This document shows positions 1-5,593 of a stretch of DNA of 5,593 nucleotides, in pieces. Numbering within the stretch: position 1 is the stretch's first letter; each line of letters begins with the position of its first letter. The stretch is from an uncultured Clostridia bacterium (lineage in GTDB: Bacteria; Bacillota; Clostridia; Oscillospirales; Oscillospiraceae). Below the pieces are notes generated by a model, which was not told where the DNA came from, did no database searches, and worked only from the letters and a program-made list of their open reading frames with translations. The stretch covers positions 1 through 5,593 of the forward strand of contig CAMEIK010000094.1 of assembly GCA_945918315.1 (NCBI GenBank). The letters are read 5' to 3'. A program made the position numbers and the translations under genes.

Positions 1-2176
1 CGTATTCCAGCACCGCCCGGGCAATGGCCATGCCGTCGTAGGTGGAGGTGCCCCGCCCGATTTCGTCCAGGATGAGCAGGCTCCTTGCGGTGGCGTATTT
101 CAGAATGGAGGCCACCTCCGCCATCTCCACCATAAAGGTGGACTGACCGGACGCCAGGTCGTCGCTGGCGCCGATTCTGGTGAACACCCGGTCCACAAGA
201 CCGATTCGGGCGCTGCGGGCAGGGACGAAGGAGCCCATCTGGGCCATGAGGACAATCAGGGCCACCTGGCGCATGTAGGTGGATTTACCGGCCATATTGG
301 GGCCTGTGATGATGGAGACCTGGTTGTCGTCGCCCCCCAGGGTGGTATCGTTGGGAACGAACAGGGAATCCCGAAGCATGGCTTCCACCACGGGGTGGCG
401 GCCGTCTTTGATGGTGATTTCCCTGCCCAGGGTGATTTCCGGGCGGCAGTAGCCCCGCTGCACCGCCACAGACGCCAGGGAACACAGGGCATCCGCCGCG
501 GCAACGGCAGCCGCGGTGGTCTGCACCCGGCTGGCCGCGGCGGCAAGGGTTTCCCGCAGCTGGGTAAAGATCTGGTATTCCAGGGCGGTGAGCCGGTCCT
601 TGGCGGTGAGCACCTGGTTTTCCAGCTCCTTCAGCTCCTGGGTGATGTAACGTTCACAGTTGGCAAGGGTCTGCTTGCGGATATAGTTCGGGGGCACCTG
701 ATCCATAAAGGACTTGGAAACCTCGATATAATAGCCGAAGACCCGGTTAAAGCCCACCCGCAGTGTGCGGATGCCGGTTTTCTCCCGTTCGCTGGCTTCG
801 ATCGCGGCAATGGTGCCGGAGCCGCCCTCCATAATGTCCCGAAGCCGGTCCGCTTCGGCGTTTGCTCCCTTGCGGATGATGCCACCCTCCCGGATGGTCA
901 GGGGCGGTTCATCCACGATGGTGTTTTCGATCATGGCGGCGCAGTCATCCAGGGGATCGATGGCGGCAGCCAGCTTTTTGATAAGGGGCGCGTCCAGTCT
1001 GGCAAGCTGCTGCCGTACCGTGGGCAGGGCACGAAGACCCCGGGCAAGGCCCAGCAGGTCCCGGCAGTTGACGGTTCCCGTGACAATCCGGGTCATGACC
1101 CGTTCCAGGTCGGTGACGTCTTTGAGGGCCTCTTCCAGCTCACCCCGGACAATGGAGTTTTCCACCAGGGCTTCCACGGCTCCGTGGCGGCGGGTAATCT
1201 CTCCGGGGTCGAGAAGCGGTTTTTCCAGCCAGCCCCGGAGCATCCGTCCGCCCATGGCGGTGTGGGTCTTGTCCAGCACCCACAGGAGGCTGCCCTTTTT
1301 CTCCTTGGAGCGCATGGTCTCCGTCAGCTCCAGATTCCGGCGGGCGTCCAGATCCAGCTCCATGAACCGTCCGGTGGTGTAGTATTGAAGCTCCCGGATA
1401 TGGGCCAGATCGTTTTTCTGCAGGGTCAGCAAGGTGGAAAGGAGGGCTCCCGCGGCAATCACCGCCGCGGGCATGGCGGCAAGGCCAAGCTGCTCAGGAT
1501 CCTTTCCAAAGTGCCGGGAAAGGCAGCCTTCGCAGCTTTCCGCCCGGAAAACCTCCGGGGTGCCCTCGTCCACACAGCAGCCGATTCGGCGGAACAGGGC
1601 GTCCTGAATGGTTTCACAGTCCGTTCCCGAACCGAAGCGCAGAACCTCGGCAGGGGAAAACCGCCCCAGCTCGGAAGCGACGCTCTGGGGCTCGGCGCAG
1701 ACGGTGACAAAAAACGCGCCGGTGGACACATCGCAGAAGGCAAGACCGAATTTGCCGCCCTCGCCGTAAACGCAGCCCATATAGTTGTTTTTATTTTCGT
1801 CCAGCATGCAGCTTTCCGTCACGGTGCCGGGTGTGACGATGCGGGTGATATCCCGCTCCACCAGGCCCTTGGCGGTGGCAGGGTCTTCCATCTGCTCGCA
1901 GATGGCAACCTTGTAGCCCTTCTGCACCAGCCGGGCAATGTAGGAGTCCACACTGTGGAAGGGGACGCCGCACATGGGGGTCTGCTCTTCCTTGGGCTTT
2001 CCCCGGTCCCGGGTGGTGAGGGTCAGGTCCAGCTCCCGGGCTGCCAGGAAAGCGTCCTCATTGAACATTTCATAGAAATCCCCCAGGCGGAAGAAGAGAA
2101 TGCAGTCGCGGTGCTTCTCTTTCATTGCCCGGTACTGCCGCTGCATGGGGGTGAGGTCTGTGGTGGGTGTAGCCAT
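1..2176 (-). CDS. mutS: DNA mismatch repair protein MutS, C-terminus cut off by the window edge
   Basis: MutS recognises mismatches and small loops in new DNA and, as an ATP-dependent clamp, recruits MutL in the cytoplasm. The first 725 residues are visible in one unbroken frame; family members run to about 850-880, so roughly 130-150 are missing. The N-terminal domain carries the mismatch-reading Phe-X-Glu at F34-Y35-E36 within LGDFYEMF. Next come the connector and the core, with RRNLELTETMRSKEKKGSLL leading into TAMGGRML (M308 begins MGG). The clamp/core segment includes FNRVFGYYIEVSK (F476 onward). The ATPase domain shows Walker A GPNMAGKST at 625-633, the signature loop ASDDLASGQSTF at about 670-681, and Walker B LLILDEIGRGTST with D704-E705. 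The ATG at 2176 is chosen because GGAG lies 5 bases upstream and the length before FYE matches the family. It lies 58 bases after miaB, so probably shares its transcript. All visible key residues are intact; identification is firm. The final His-containing ATPase motif and the dimerisation helix-turn-helix are outside the window. Confidence 0.98.
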   Translation of the reverse strand, partial: MATPTTDLTPMQRQYRAMKEKHRDCILFFRLGDFYEMFNEDAFLAARELDLTLTTRDRGKPKEEQTPMCGVPFHSVDSYIARLVQKGYKVAICEQMEDPATAKGLVERDITRIVTPGTVTESCMLDENKNNYMGCVYGEGGKFGLAFCDVSTGAFFVTVCAEPQSVASELGRFSPAEVLRFGSGTDCETIQDALFRRIGCCVDEGTPEVFRAESCEGCLSRHFGKDPEQLGLAAMPAAVIAAGALLSTLLTLQKNDLAHIRELQYYTTGRFMELDLDARRNLELTETMRSKEKKGSLLWVLDKTHTAMGGRMLRGWLEKPLLDPGEITRRHGAVEALVENSIVRGELEEALKDVTDLERVMTRIVTGTVNCRDLLGLARGLRALPTVRQQLARLDAPLIKKLAAAIDPLDDCAAMIENTIVDEPPLTIREGGIIRKGANAEADRLRDIMEGGSGTIAAIEASEREKTGIRTLRVGFNRVFGYYIEVSKSFMDQVPPNYIRKQTLANCERYITQELKELENQVLTAKDRLTALEYQIFTQLRETLAAAASRVQTTAAAVAAADALCSLASVAVQRGYCRPEITLGREITIKDGRHPVVEAMLRDSLFVPNDTTLGGDDNQVSIITGPNMAGKSTYMRQVALIVLMAQMGSFVPARSARIGLVDRVFTRIGASDDLASGQSTFMVEMAEVASILKYATARSLLILDEIGRGTSTYDGMAIARAVLEY

Positions 2177-2181
2177 GATCG

Positions 2182-2185
2182 CTCC
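2182..2185 (-). promoter_or_regulatory. Ribosome binding site of mutS
   Basis: On the minus strand GGAG sits 5 bases before the ATG at 2176. This supports that start over the in-frame ATG ten codons further in, which has no comparable site. Confidence 0.65.
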
Positions 2186-2191
2186 GTTTCT

Positions 2192-2205
2192 GCCGCGAAG
2201 GCGGC
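2192..2205 (-). other. Small GC hairpin between miaB and mutS
   Basis: The sequence GCCGC-CTTC-GCGGC reads as a perfect 5-bp stem with a 4-base loop in the miaB-mutS transcript. It ends 6 bases before the mutS Shine-Dalgarno. No run of T follows, so it is not an intrinsic terminator. It could shape intercistronic mRNA stability or initiation, or be chance in GC-rich DNA. Confidence 0.35.
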
Positions 2206-2234
2206 GGGAGAGGTGAATTTGGAAGGAATGCCTT

Positions 2235-3647
2235 TTATTCGGCGGATGCCATCTTTCCCGTCAGGCTCCAGGTGGTGGCGCCGGTAATGGTAATATCAAG
2301 GAACTGCCCAATGCAGGCGGCATCCCCCGGAAAGCGGACCAGTCGTCCGCCCTCGGTACGGGCGGTGAGCAGACCTGCGTCCTGCCCGTCCACAAGACAC
2401 CGGAAGGTTTTGCCGATATAGGAAGCGTGAATTTCCTGGGAAATCTCGTTCTGCACCGCGCAGAGCCGGTCAAAGCGCCGGTTCTTTTCCTCCTTCGGTG
2501 TGGGGTCCTCCATTTTTGCCGCGGGGGAACCCTCCCGGGGGGAGAAGATGAAGGTAAACAGGCTGTCGTAGCGCACCGTTTGGATGAGGGAAATGGTTTC
2601 TTCAAATTCTTCTTCGGTCTCTCCCGGGAAGCCTACGATCACGTCGCTGGTGAGAACCAGGTCCGGCATGATGGCCTTGGCGGTAAGCGCCTTTTCAAGG
2701 TACTGCTCCCGGTCGTAATGCCGGTTCATGGCCTTGAGGACCCGGCTGGAGCCGGACTGGAAGGGCAGATGGAGCTGCCTGGCAATTTTTGGGCTGGCAG
2801 CCATGGCCTCAAAGAGCTTCCTTGAGGCATCTTTCGGATGGCTGGTCATAAACCGGATAAGGAAGTCTCCGGGGATTGCGGCAATGGCGGTCAGCAGGTC
2901 GGCAAAATCCATGCCGCAGTCCAGGTCCTTGCCGTAGGAGTTTACGTTCTGCCCCAGCAGGGTGATCTCCCGGCAGCCGTTTTCCACCAGGCAGCGGCAT
3001 TCGGCAAGAATATCCTCAGGCCTGCGGCTGCGCTCCCGACCCCGGACATAGGGGACGATGCAGTAGGTGCAGAAATTATTGCAGCCGTACATGATGGAAA
3101 CCCAGGCCTTCAGCGTGTTATCCCGGGCCTGGGGAATACCCTCGGCAATGGAACCGGGTTCGTCGGCAATATAGAACTGCCGCTTCTTTTCCGTCAGAAC
3201 CCGGCAGAGGATCTCCGGAAACTGCCACAGATGGTGGGTGGAGAAGACGCCGTCCACATAGGGATAGCTTTTTCGGATCCGCTCCGAGACATGGGGCTCT
3301 CCCGCCATGCAGCCGCACAGGAAGATCTTCTGCTCCGGATGGCGGCGCTTGGTATGGGTCAGGGCTCCCAGATTGCCGAAAACCCGCTGCTCGGCGTGCT
3401 CCCGGATGGCGCAGGTGTTCATCACCACCACATCCGCGCCCTCGGCGCTTGAGACGATGGCATAGCCGCACTGGGCCAGATACCCCCGTATTTTTTCCGA
3501 ATCCGCCTCGTTCTGCTGGCAGCCGTAGGTCTCCACATAGGCTGTGGGGGTTCTGCCCTGCCGGGACCAGAAGGCGGCGATCCGGTCACAAAAAGCAAAC
3601 TGCTCCTGAAGCTCTTCCGGGGTAATCACAGTGGTTTTGGTGTTCAT
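2235..3647 (-). CDS. miaB: tRNA-2-methylthio-N6-isopentenyladenosine synthase MiaB
   Basis: MiaB is a cytoplasmic radical-SAM methylthiotransferase that converts i6A37 to ms2i6A37 in tRNAs reading UNN codons, using two [4Fe-4S] clusters. The protein is 470 residues, normal for the family. The N-terminal UPF0004 domain supplies cluster cysteines C43 (ETYGCQQNEADSE), C79 (NTCAIREHA) and C113 (CGCMAGE). The radical-SAM core has C189-X3-C193-X2-C196 within YGCNNFCTYCIVPYVRGRERSR, then LLGQNVNSYG (about 230-239), LHLPFQSGS (292-300) and SDVIVGFPGETEEEF (334-348). A TRAM RNA-binding domain fills about 405-467. The YGCQQNEADSE and VRGRERSR motifs favour MiaB over RimO and MtaB. The frame stays open upstream to 3779, but the ATG at 3647 is chosen because GGAGAG lies 6 bases before it and a strong promoter lies inside the upstream extension. 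The first 33 or so residues are a lead-in typical of Firmicutes MiaB. It heads the miaB-mutS transcript. Confidence 0.97.
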   Translation of the reverse strand: MNTKTTVITPEELQEQFAFCDRIAAFWSRQGRTPTAYVETYGCQQNEADSEKIRGYLAQCGYAIVSSAEGADVVVMNTCAIREHAEQRVFGNLGALTHTKRRHPEQKIFLCGCMAGEPHVSERIRKSYPYVDGVFSTHHLWQFPEILCRVLTEKKRQFYIADEPGSIAEGIPQARDNTLKAWVSIMYGCNNFCTYCIVPYVRGRERSRRPEDILAECRCLVENGCREITLLGQNVNSYGKDLDCGMDFADLLTAIAAIPGDFLIRFMTSHPKDASRKLFEAMAASPKIARQLHLPFQSGSSRVLKAMNRHYDREQYLEKALTAKAIMPDLVLTSDVIVGFPGETEEEFEETISLIQTVRYDSLFTFIFSPREGSPAAKMEDPTPKEEKNRRFDRLCAVQNEISQEIHASYIGKTFRCLVDGQDAGLLTARTEGGRLVRFPGDAACIGQFLDITITGATTWSLTGKMASAE

Positions 3648-3653
3648 GGCGTT

Positions 3654-3659
3654 CTCTCC
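3654..3659 (-). promoter_or_regulatory. Ribosome binding site of miaB that decides its start
   Basis: GGAGAG on the minus strand lies 6 bases before the ATG at 3647. The alternative upstream ATG at 3779 has no comparable site, so this site sets the miaB start. Confidence 0.8.
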
Positions 3660-3684
3660 ATAGCGTATAATTCTTCGACAGTAA

Positions 3685-3713
3685 ATCATACCATTTTTCA
3701 GGCGGTTTTGCAA
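3685..3713 (-). promoter_or_regulatory. Probable sigma-A promoter of miaB(-mutS)
   Basis: On the minus strand TTGCAA (-35, 3713-3708) is followed by a 17-base spacer and TATGAT (-10, 3690-3685), matching the TTGACA/TATAAT consensus at 4 of 6 and 5 of 6. Transcription should begin near 3678, giving a leader of about 30 bases. Because it lies within the possible 44-codon upstream extension of miaB, it argues that the extension is not translated. One arm of an inverted repeat (3694-3704) falls inside its spacer. Confidence 0.75.
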
Positions 3714-3750
3714 GTGCTCCCGGGAGAAAAGATGGTAAGCGCCTGAAAAA
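3694..3750. repeat. Nested inverted repeat overlapping the miaB promoter
   Basis: TTTTTCAGGCG at 3694-3704 is the exact reverse complement of CGCCTGAAAAA at 3740-3750. Midway between them lies the perfect 10-bp palindrome CTCCCGGGAG at 3717-3726. The two centres differ by only half a base, so the structure is concentric. The left arm is inside the promoter spacer and the right arm is about 60-70 bases upstream of the predicted start of transcription. No T-run follows either arm in the right place for a terminator. It could be a paired operator or a cruciform; no bound protein is known. Confidence 0.6.
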
Positions 3751-3773
3751 GCAAAGTCCTTGCAGGAAACCGC

Positions 3774-3802
3774 TTGCATTCTCTCTGTGTCCGTGATAAA
3801 CT
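3774..3802 (+). promoter_or_regulatory. Possible promoter of the isomerase gene, upstream of the palindromic element
   Basis: TTGCAT (3774-3779), a 17-base spacer and TAAACT (3797-3802), with TG one base before the -10 as in an extended -10 promoter. Transcription would start near 3809 and the message would carry the whole 162-base palindrome in a leader of over 200 bases. The -10 is only moderate (4 of 6), so this is a candidate and competes with the one at 3957-3987. Confidence 0.4.
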
Positions 3803-3810
3803 AAACTTCA

Positions 3811-3972
3811 GGCAACACCGCACAAATGCGTCTGCGGATCTCAGCGGATCTTTTGCGCCGGTTCTACAGTTCCAAAAATGGGAAATACATACAGTATTCC
3901 CTCATTTTTGAAACGCAAGAACCGGCACAAAATCTCTTCCTGAGATTCCTTGCCGATTGATGCGGTGTTGCC
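3811..3972. mobile_element. 162-bp miniature inverted-repeat (MITE-like) element
   Basis: The ends are perfect 12-bp inverted repeats, GGCAACACCGCA (3811-3822) and TGCGGTGTTGCC (3961-3972). The palindrome continues imperfectly through the whole element: ATCTCAG, TTTTG, GCCGGTTCT and CAAAAATG in the left arm all recur inverted in the right arm. The centre is a hairpin with CAAAAATG (3873-3880) pairing with CATTTTTG (3903-3910) and ATAC (3885-3888) pairing with GTAT (3894-3897) around a 5-base loop. It has no plausible coding content. I see no convincing target-site duplication in the flanks, so transposition is inferred from shape only. Alternatives are a REP-type repeat or a long structured leader. 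Only one copy lies in this window, so its repetitive nature is untested. Confidence 0.6.
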
Positions 3973-3987
3973 CTTATGCAATAGAAT
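3957..3987 (+). promoter_or_regulatory. Possible promoter of the isomerase gene spanning the right end of the element
   Basis: TTGATG (3957-3962) and TAGAAT (3982-3987) are separated by 19 bases, two more than ideal. The -10 matches 5 of 6. The -35 would be supplied by the end of the palindromic element, and the leader would be only about 30 bases. It is an alternative to the upstream candidate and no better than plausible. Confidence 0.35.
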
Positions 3988-4013
3988 GCAAATGCTGATT
4001 CCATTTTATGGAG

Positions 4014-4020
4014 AAAGAGG
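4014..4020 (+). promoter_or_regulatory. Ribosome binding site that decides the isomerase start
   Basis: AAAGAGG (one mismatch to AAGGAGG) lies 5 bases before the ATG at 4026. An in-frame ATG at 4008 lacks any purine-rich site upstream, so the start at 4026 is preferred and shortens the protein by six residues. Confidence 0.75.
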
Positions 4021-4025
4021 TTTTT

Positions 4026-5588
4026 ATGGACGAACAGGAAAAGAATCCCGGTGAAATGAACCCGGAGATTTCTGTGGAAGAGACTGTGCCCCAGGCAGAG
4101 GACCCCCGGCCGGAGGCGAACGGGGCTTCGGAGCAGCCGGAGGAAGAGACCATTGCCGCGGAAAAGGAATCCGCGGAAGAAAGCAACCCTGCCGGGGAAG
4201 GCGCGGAGGAGGAACCCTCCGGAACGGACCCGGAGGAAAAAGAGGAAAAGCCCTCCGGCGATGCCGGGGCGGAAATCAAGCCGGGCATGAAAGCAACCCC
4301 GGGAAAAATTGCCCTGGCGGTGGCGTTTGTGGTGGTGCTTGTGGCGGCTCTCATTGCGCTTGTGGTCAGCAGCCTTGGCGGGAAAGACGCCGAACCGGCG
4401 GAAGAAACCGAAACGGTGCTTCCTTCGGAAACCCAGCAGACCGAGCCCACGGAGGAAACGGTGGAATATACCATCCCCGCCGACGGCAATCCTGACGATG
4501 TTACCTGCAAGGGCAGCTACACCGCCTCTGACGCGGATGTAATCGCCTCCCGGGATACCGTGGTGGCGACTGCCGGAGAATATGAACTGACAGTGGGTCA
4601 GCTTCAGGTTTATTACTGGATGCAGGTGCGGGAGTTTCTTTCCCAGTACGGCTCCTATCTTTCTTACTTTGGCCTGGACTACACCCATGGGCTGGATGCC
4701 CAGCTGTGTCCGGCTGTGGAGGGGCAGACCTGGCAGCAGTATTTTCTGAGTCAGGCGCTGCTGTGCTGGCAGAGCTACCAGTCCATGGCGGCAGAGGCGG
4801 AAAAGAACGGCGTCGAGATGCCGGCGGAATACCGGGAGGAAATGAATTCTTTGTCCGATGAGCTGGCCCAGTCCGCGGAAAGCTCCGGGCTTGACAGCGT
4901 TGACGCTCTGGTGACGGCTATGCTGGGCGGAGCGGCCACTTACGACGATTATGCCGGTTTCCTGAACCTGTACTATGAGGGCCTGGGCTACTACGCCCAG
5001 GTTACGGAGGGCTATTCCGTAACGGATGCGGAAATTGAGGCCTATTTTGACGAGAACGCGGCGAGCTACGCGGAAAACGGGATTGACAAGGACGATGTTC
5101 TTGTGAATGTGCGCCATATCCTCATTATGCCGGAGGGCGCCACCAGCGACACCATCCGCACGGAGGAATTCCCGGAGGATGCCTGGGCAGCCGGTGAGCA
5201 GCGGGCAAAGGATGTTCTGGAAATGTGGAAAACCGGCGAAATGACGGAGGAAAGCTTCGCGGCCCTGGCCAGGGAGCATTCCGAGGACGACGGCTCCAAG
5301 GCTAACGGCGGCCTGTACGAAGATGTTTCCGAGGGACAGATGGTGGCGGAATTCAACGACTGGTGCTTTGACGCCGGCCGTCAGCCCGGCGACTTTGATA
5401 TTGTGAAGACCGATTTCGGGTATCATATCATGTATTTCTGCCAGAGCCGCCCCCAGTGGAAGGACTACGCCCGGGAGGATCTGCTTGCCCGGATGACCAA
5501 TGACTTTGTGGCGGAAACAGCGGATCGCTACCCTCTGGCGGTAAGCTACGACAAGATTCTTCTGGCCTTTGTGGACCTGGCGGCATAA
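4026..5588 (+). CDS. Membrane-anchored parvulin-type peptidyl-prolyl cis-trans isomerase (PrsA/SurA-like foldase)
   Basis: The 520-residue protein should catalyse proline isomerisation and chaperone exported proteins at the outer face of the membrane. Residues 1-90 form a low-complexity acidic region (29 Asp/Glu against 7 Lys/Arg). One hydrophobic helix spans about 95-117 (IALAVAFVVVLVAALIALVV), preceded by K85, K89 and K94, which predicts N-in, C-out topology. An acidic Thr/Pro-rich linker covers about 120-160. A helical SurA-N-like chaperone region fills about 186-345. The parvulin domain runs about 358-473, with VRHILI (H364), FAALAREHSEDDGS (D421 at the place of Pin1 Cys113), GGLYEDVSEGQM and FGYHIMYF (H467). 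Catalytic-type residues are present, so activity is likely. Unlike classical PrsA it has no lipobox and uses a single transmembrane anchor. Five cysteines (161, 228, 247, 447, 472) lie on the predicted outer side. It is transcribed divergently from miaB and ends five bases before the window edge. I give no symbol because it is not clearly orthologous to prsA. Confidence 0.9.
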   Translation: MDEQEKNPGEMNPEISVEETVPQAEDPRPEANGASEQPEEETIAAEKESAEESNPAGEGAEEEPSGTDPEEKEEKPSGDAGAEIKPGMKATPGKIALAVAFVVVLVAALIALVVSSLGGKDAEPAEETETVLPSETQQTEPTEETVEYTIPADGNPDDVTCKGSYTASDADVIASRDTVVATAGEYELTVGQLQVYYWMQVREFLSQYGSYLSYFGLDYTHGLDAQLCPAVEGQTWQQYFLSQALLCWQSYQSMAAEAEKNGVEMPAEYREEMNSLSDELAQSAESSGLDSVDALVTAMLGGAATYDDYAGFLNLYYEGLGYYAQVTEGYSVTDAEIEAYFDENAASYAENGIDKDDVLVNVRHILIMPEGATSDTIRTEEFPEDAWAAGEQRAKDVLEMWKTGEMTEESFAALAREHSEDDGSKANGGLYEDVSEGQMVAEFNDWCFDAGRQPGDFDIVKTDFGYHIMYFCQSRPQWKDYAREDLLARMTNDFVAETADRYPLAVSYDKILLAFVDLAA

Positions 5589-5593
5589 GAGGG

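Larger units (their letters stand above)
3648..4025. other. 378-base divergent intergenic region
   Basis: This stretch separates leftward miaB from rightward isomerase gene and holds no credible gene. From left to right it contains the miaB ribosome binding site and promoter, an inverted repeat around a CTCCCGGGAG palindrome, a possible rightward promoter, a 162-bp palindromic element, a second possible rightward promoter and the isomerase ribosome binding site. It is visibly richer in A and T than the genes. I see no riboswitch that I recognise and no tRNA. Confidence 0.85.

Noticed and set aside
395..2287. A 630-codon open frame on the plus strand
   Set aside because: It lies antisense to mutS, whose frame is intact with all motifs. 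The translation is Gly/His/Gln-rich without recognisable domains, as expected for the shadow of a GC-rich gene.
2838..3452. A 204-codon plus-strand open frame inside miaB, and similar shorter ones
   Set aside because: It overlaps a conserved, motif-complete miaB on the other strand and shows no recognisable protein features.
3648..3779. A 44-residue N-terminal extension of miaB starting at 3779
   Set aside because: There is no good ribosome binding site at 3779, the extension contains the likely miaB promoter, and MiaB proteins match the 470-residue length from 3647.
3834..3850. GCGGATC repeated twice with a 10-base period, as a possible regulator site
   Set aside because: It sits in the left arm of the palindromic element and is adequately explained as part of it; two 7-base copies are weak evidence on their own.
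3811..3972. The palindrome as an intrinsic terminator
   Set aside because: It lies between divergent genes with no gene ending into it, and no T-tract directly follows the closing stem on either strand.
4008..4025. Start of the isomerase at the ATG at 4008
   Set aside because: It has no Shine-Dalgarno upstream, and this interval itself contains the AAAGAGG that serves the ATG at 4026.
3864..5426. A 520-codon open frame on the minus strand
   Set aside because: It is antisense to the isomerase gene, which has the transmembrane and parvulin signatures. The reverse translation is Phe/Arg/His-rich low-complexity sequence and begins inside the palindromic element.

Overview
The window holds two housekeeping genes on the minus strand, miaB and then a partial mutS. 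A 378-base intergenic region follows to the right, and then a plus-strand gene for a membrane-anchored parvulin-type peptidyl-prolyl isomerase. The DNA is GC-rich in the genes and clearly AT-richer between miaB and the isomerase gene. MutS with the GPNMAGKST Walker A form, MiaB with a long N-terminal lead-in, AGGAGG-type ribosome binding sites and a surface-anchored foldase all suggest a GC-rich Gram-positive anaerobe of the Clostridia. The Oscillospiraceae/Ruminococcaceae are my best guess. That placement is inference from protein style, not from a marker search.

Layout. Positions 1-2176 (minus) are mutS, whose C-terminus runs off the left edge. Positions 2235-3647 (minus) are miaB, 58 bases upstream of mutS and probably in the same transcript. 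Its start is fixed by a good Shine-Dalgarno and a sigma-A-like promoter at 3685-3713. Positions 3648-4025 hold no gene. They contain the miaB promoter, an 11-bp inverted repeat built concentrically around a CTCCCGGGAG palindrome, a possible rightward promoter, and a 162-bp long imperfect palindrome with perfect 12-bp ends (3811-3972) that looks like a miniature inverted-repeat element. Positions 4026-5588 (plus) are the isomerase gene, complete, with five bases after its stop.

How the genes work together. MiaB (tRNA A37 methylthiolation) and MutS (mismatch recognition) both bear on information fidelity and commonly sit side by side in Clostridia; mutL probably follows beyond the left edge. 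The isomerase gene is divergently transcribed and functionally separate: it should act outside the cell membrane on secreted proteins. I see no undescribed multi-gene system here. The less ordinary parts are the palindromic element in the leader of the isomerase gene, the nested palindrome over the miaB promoter, and the unusual acidic cytoplasmic tail of the isomerase.
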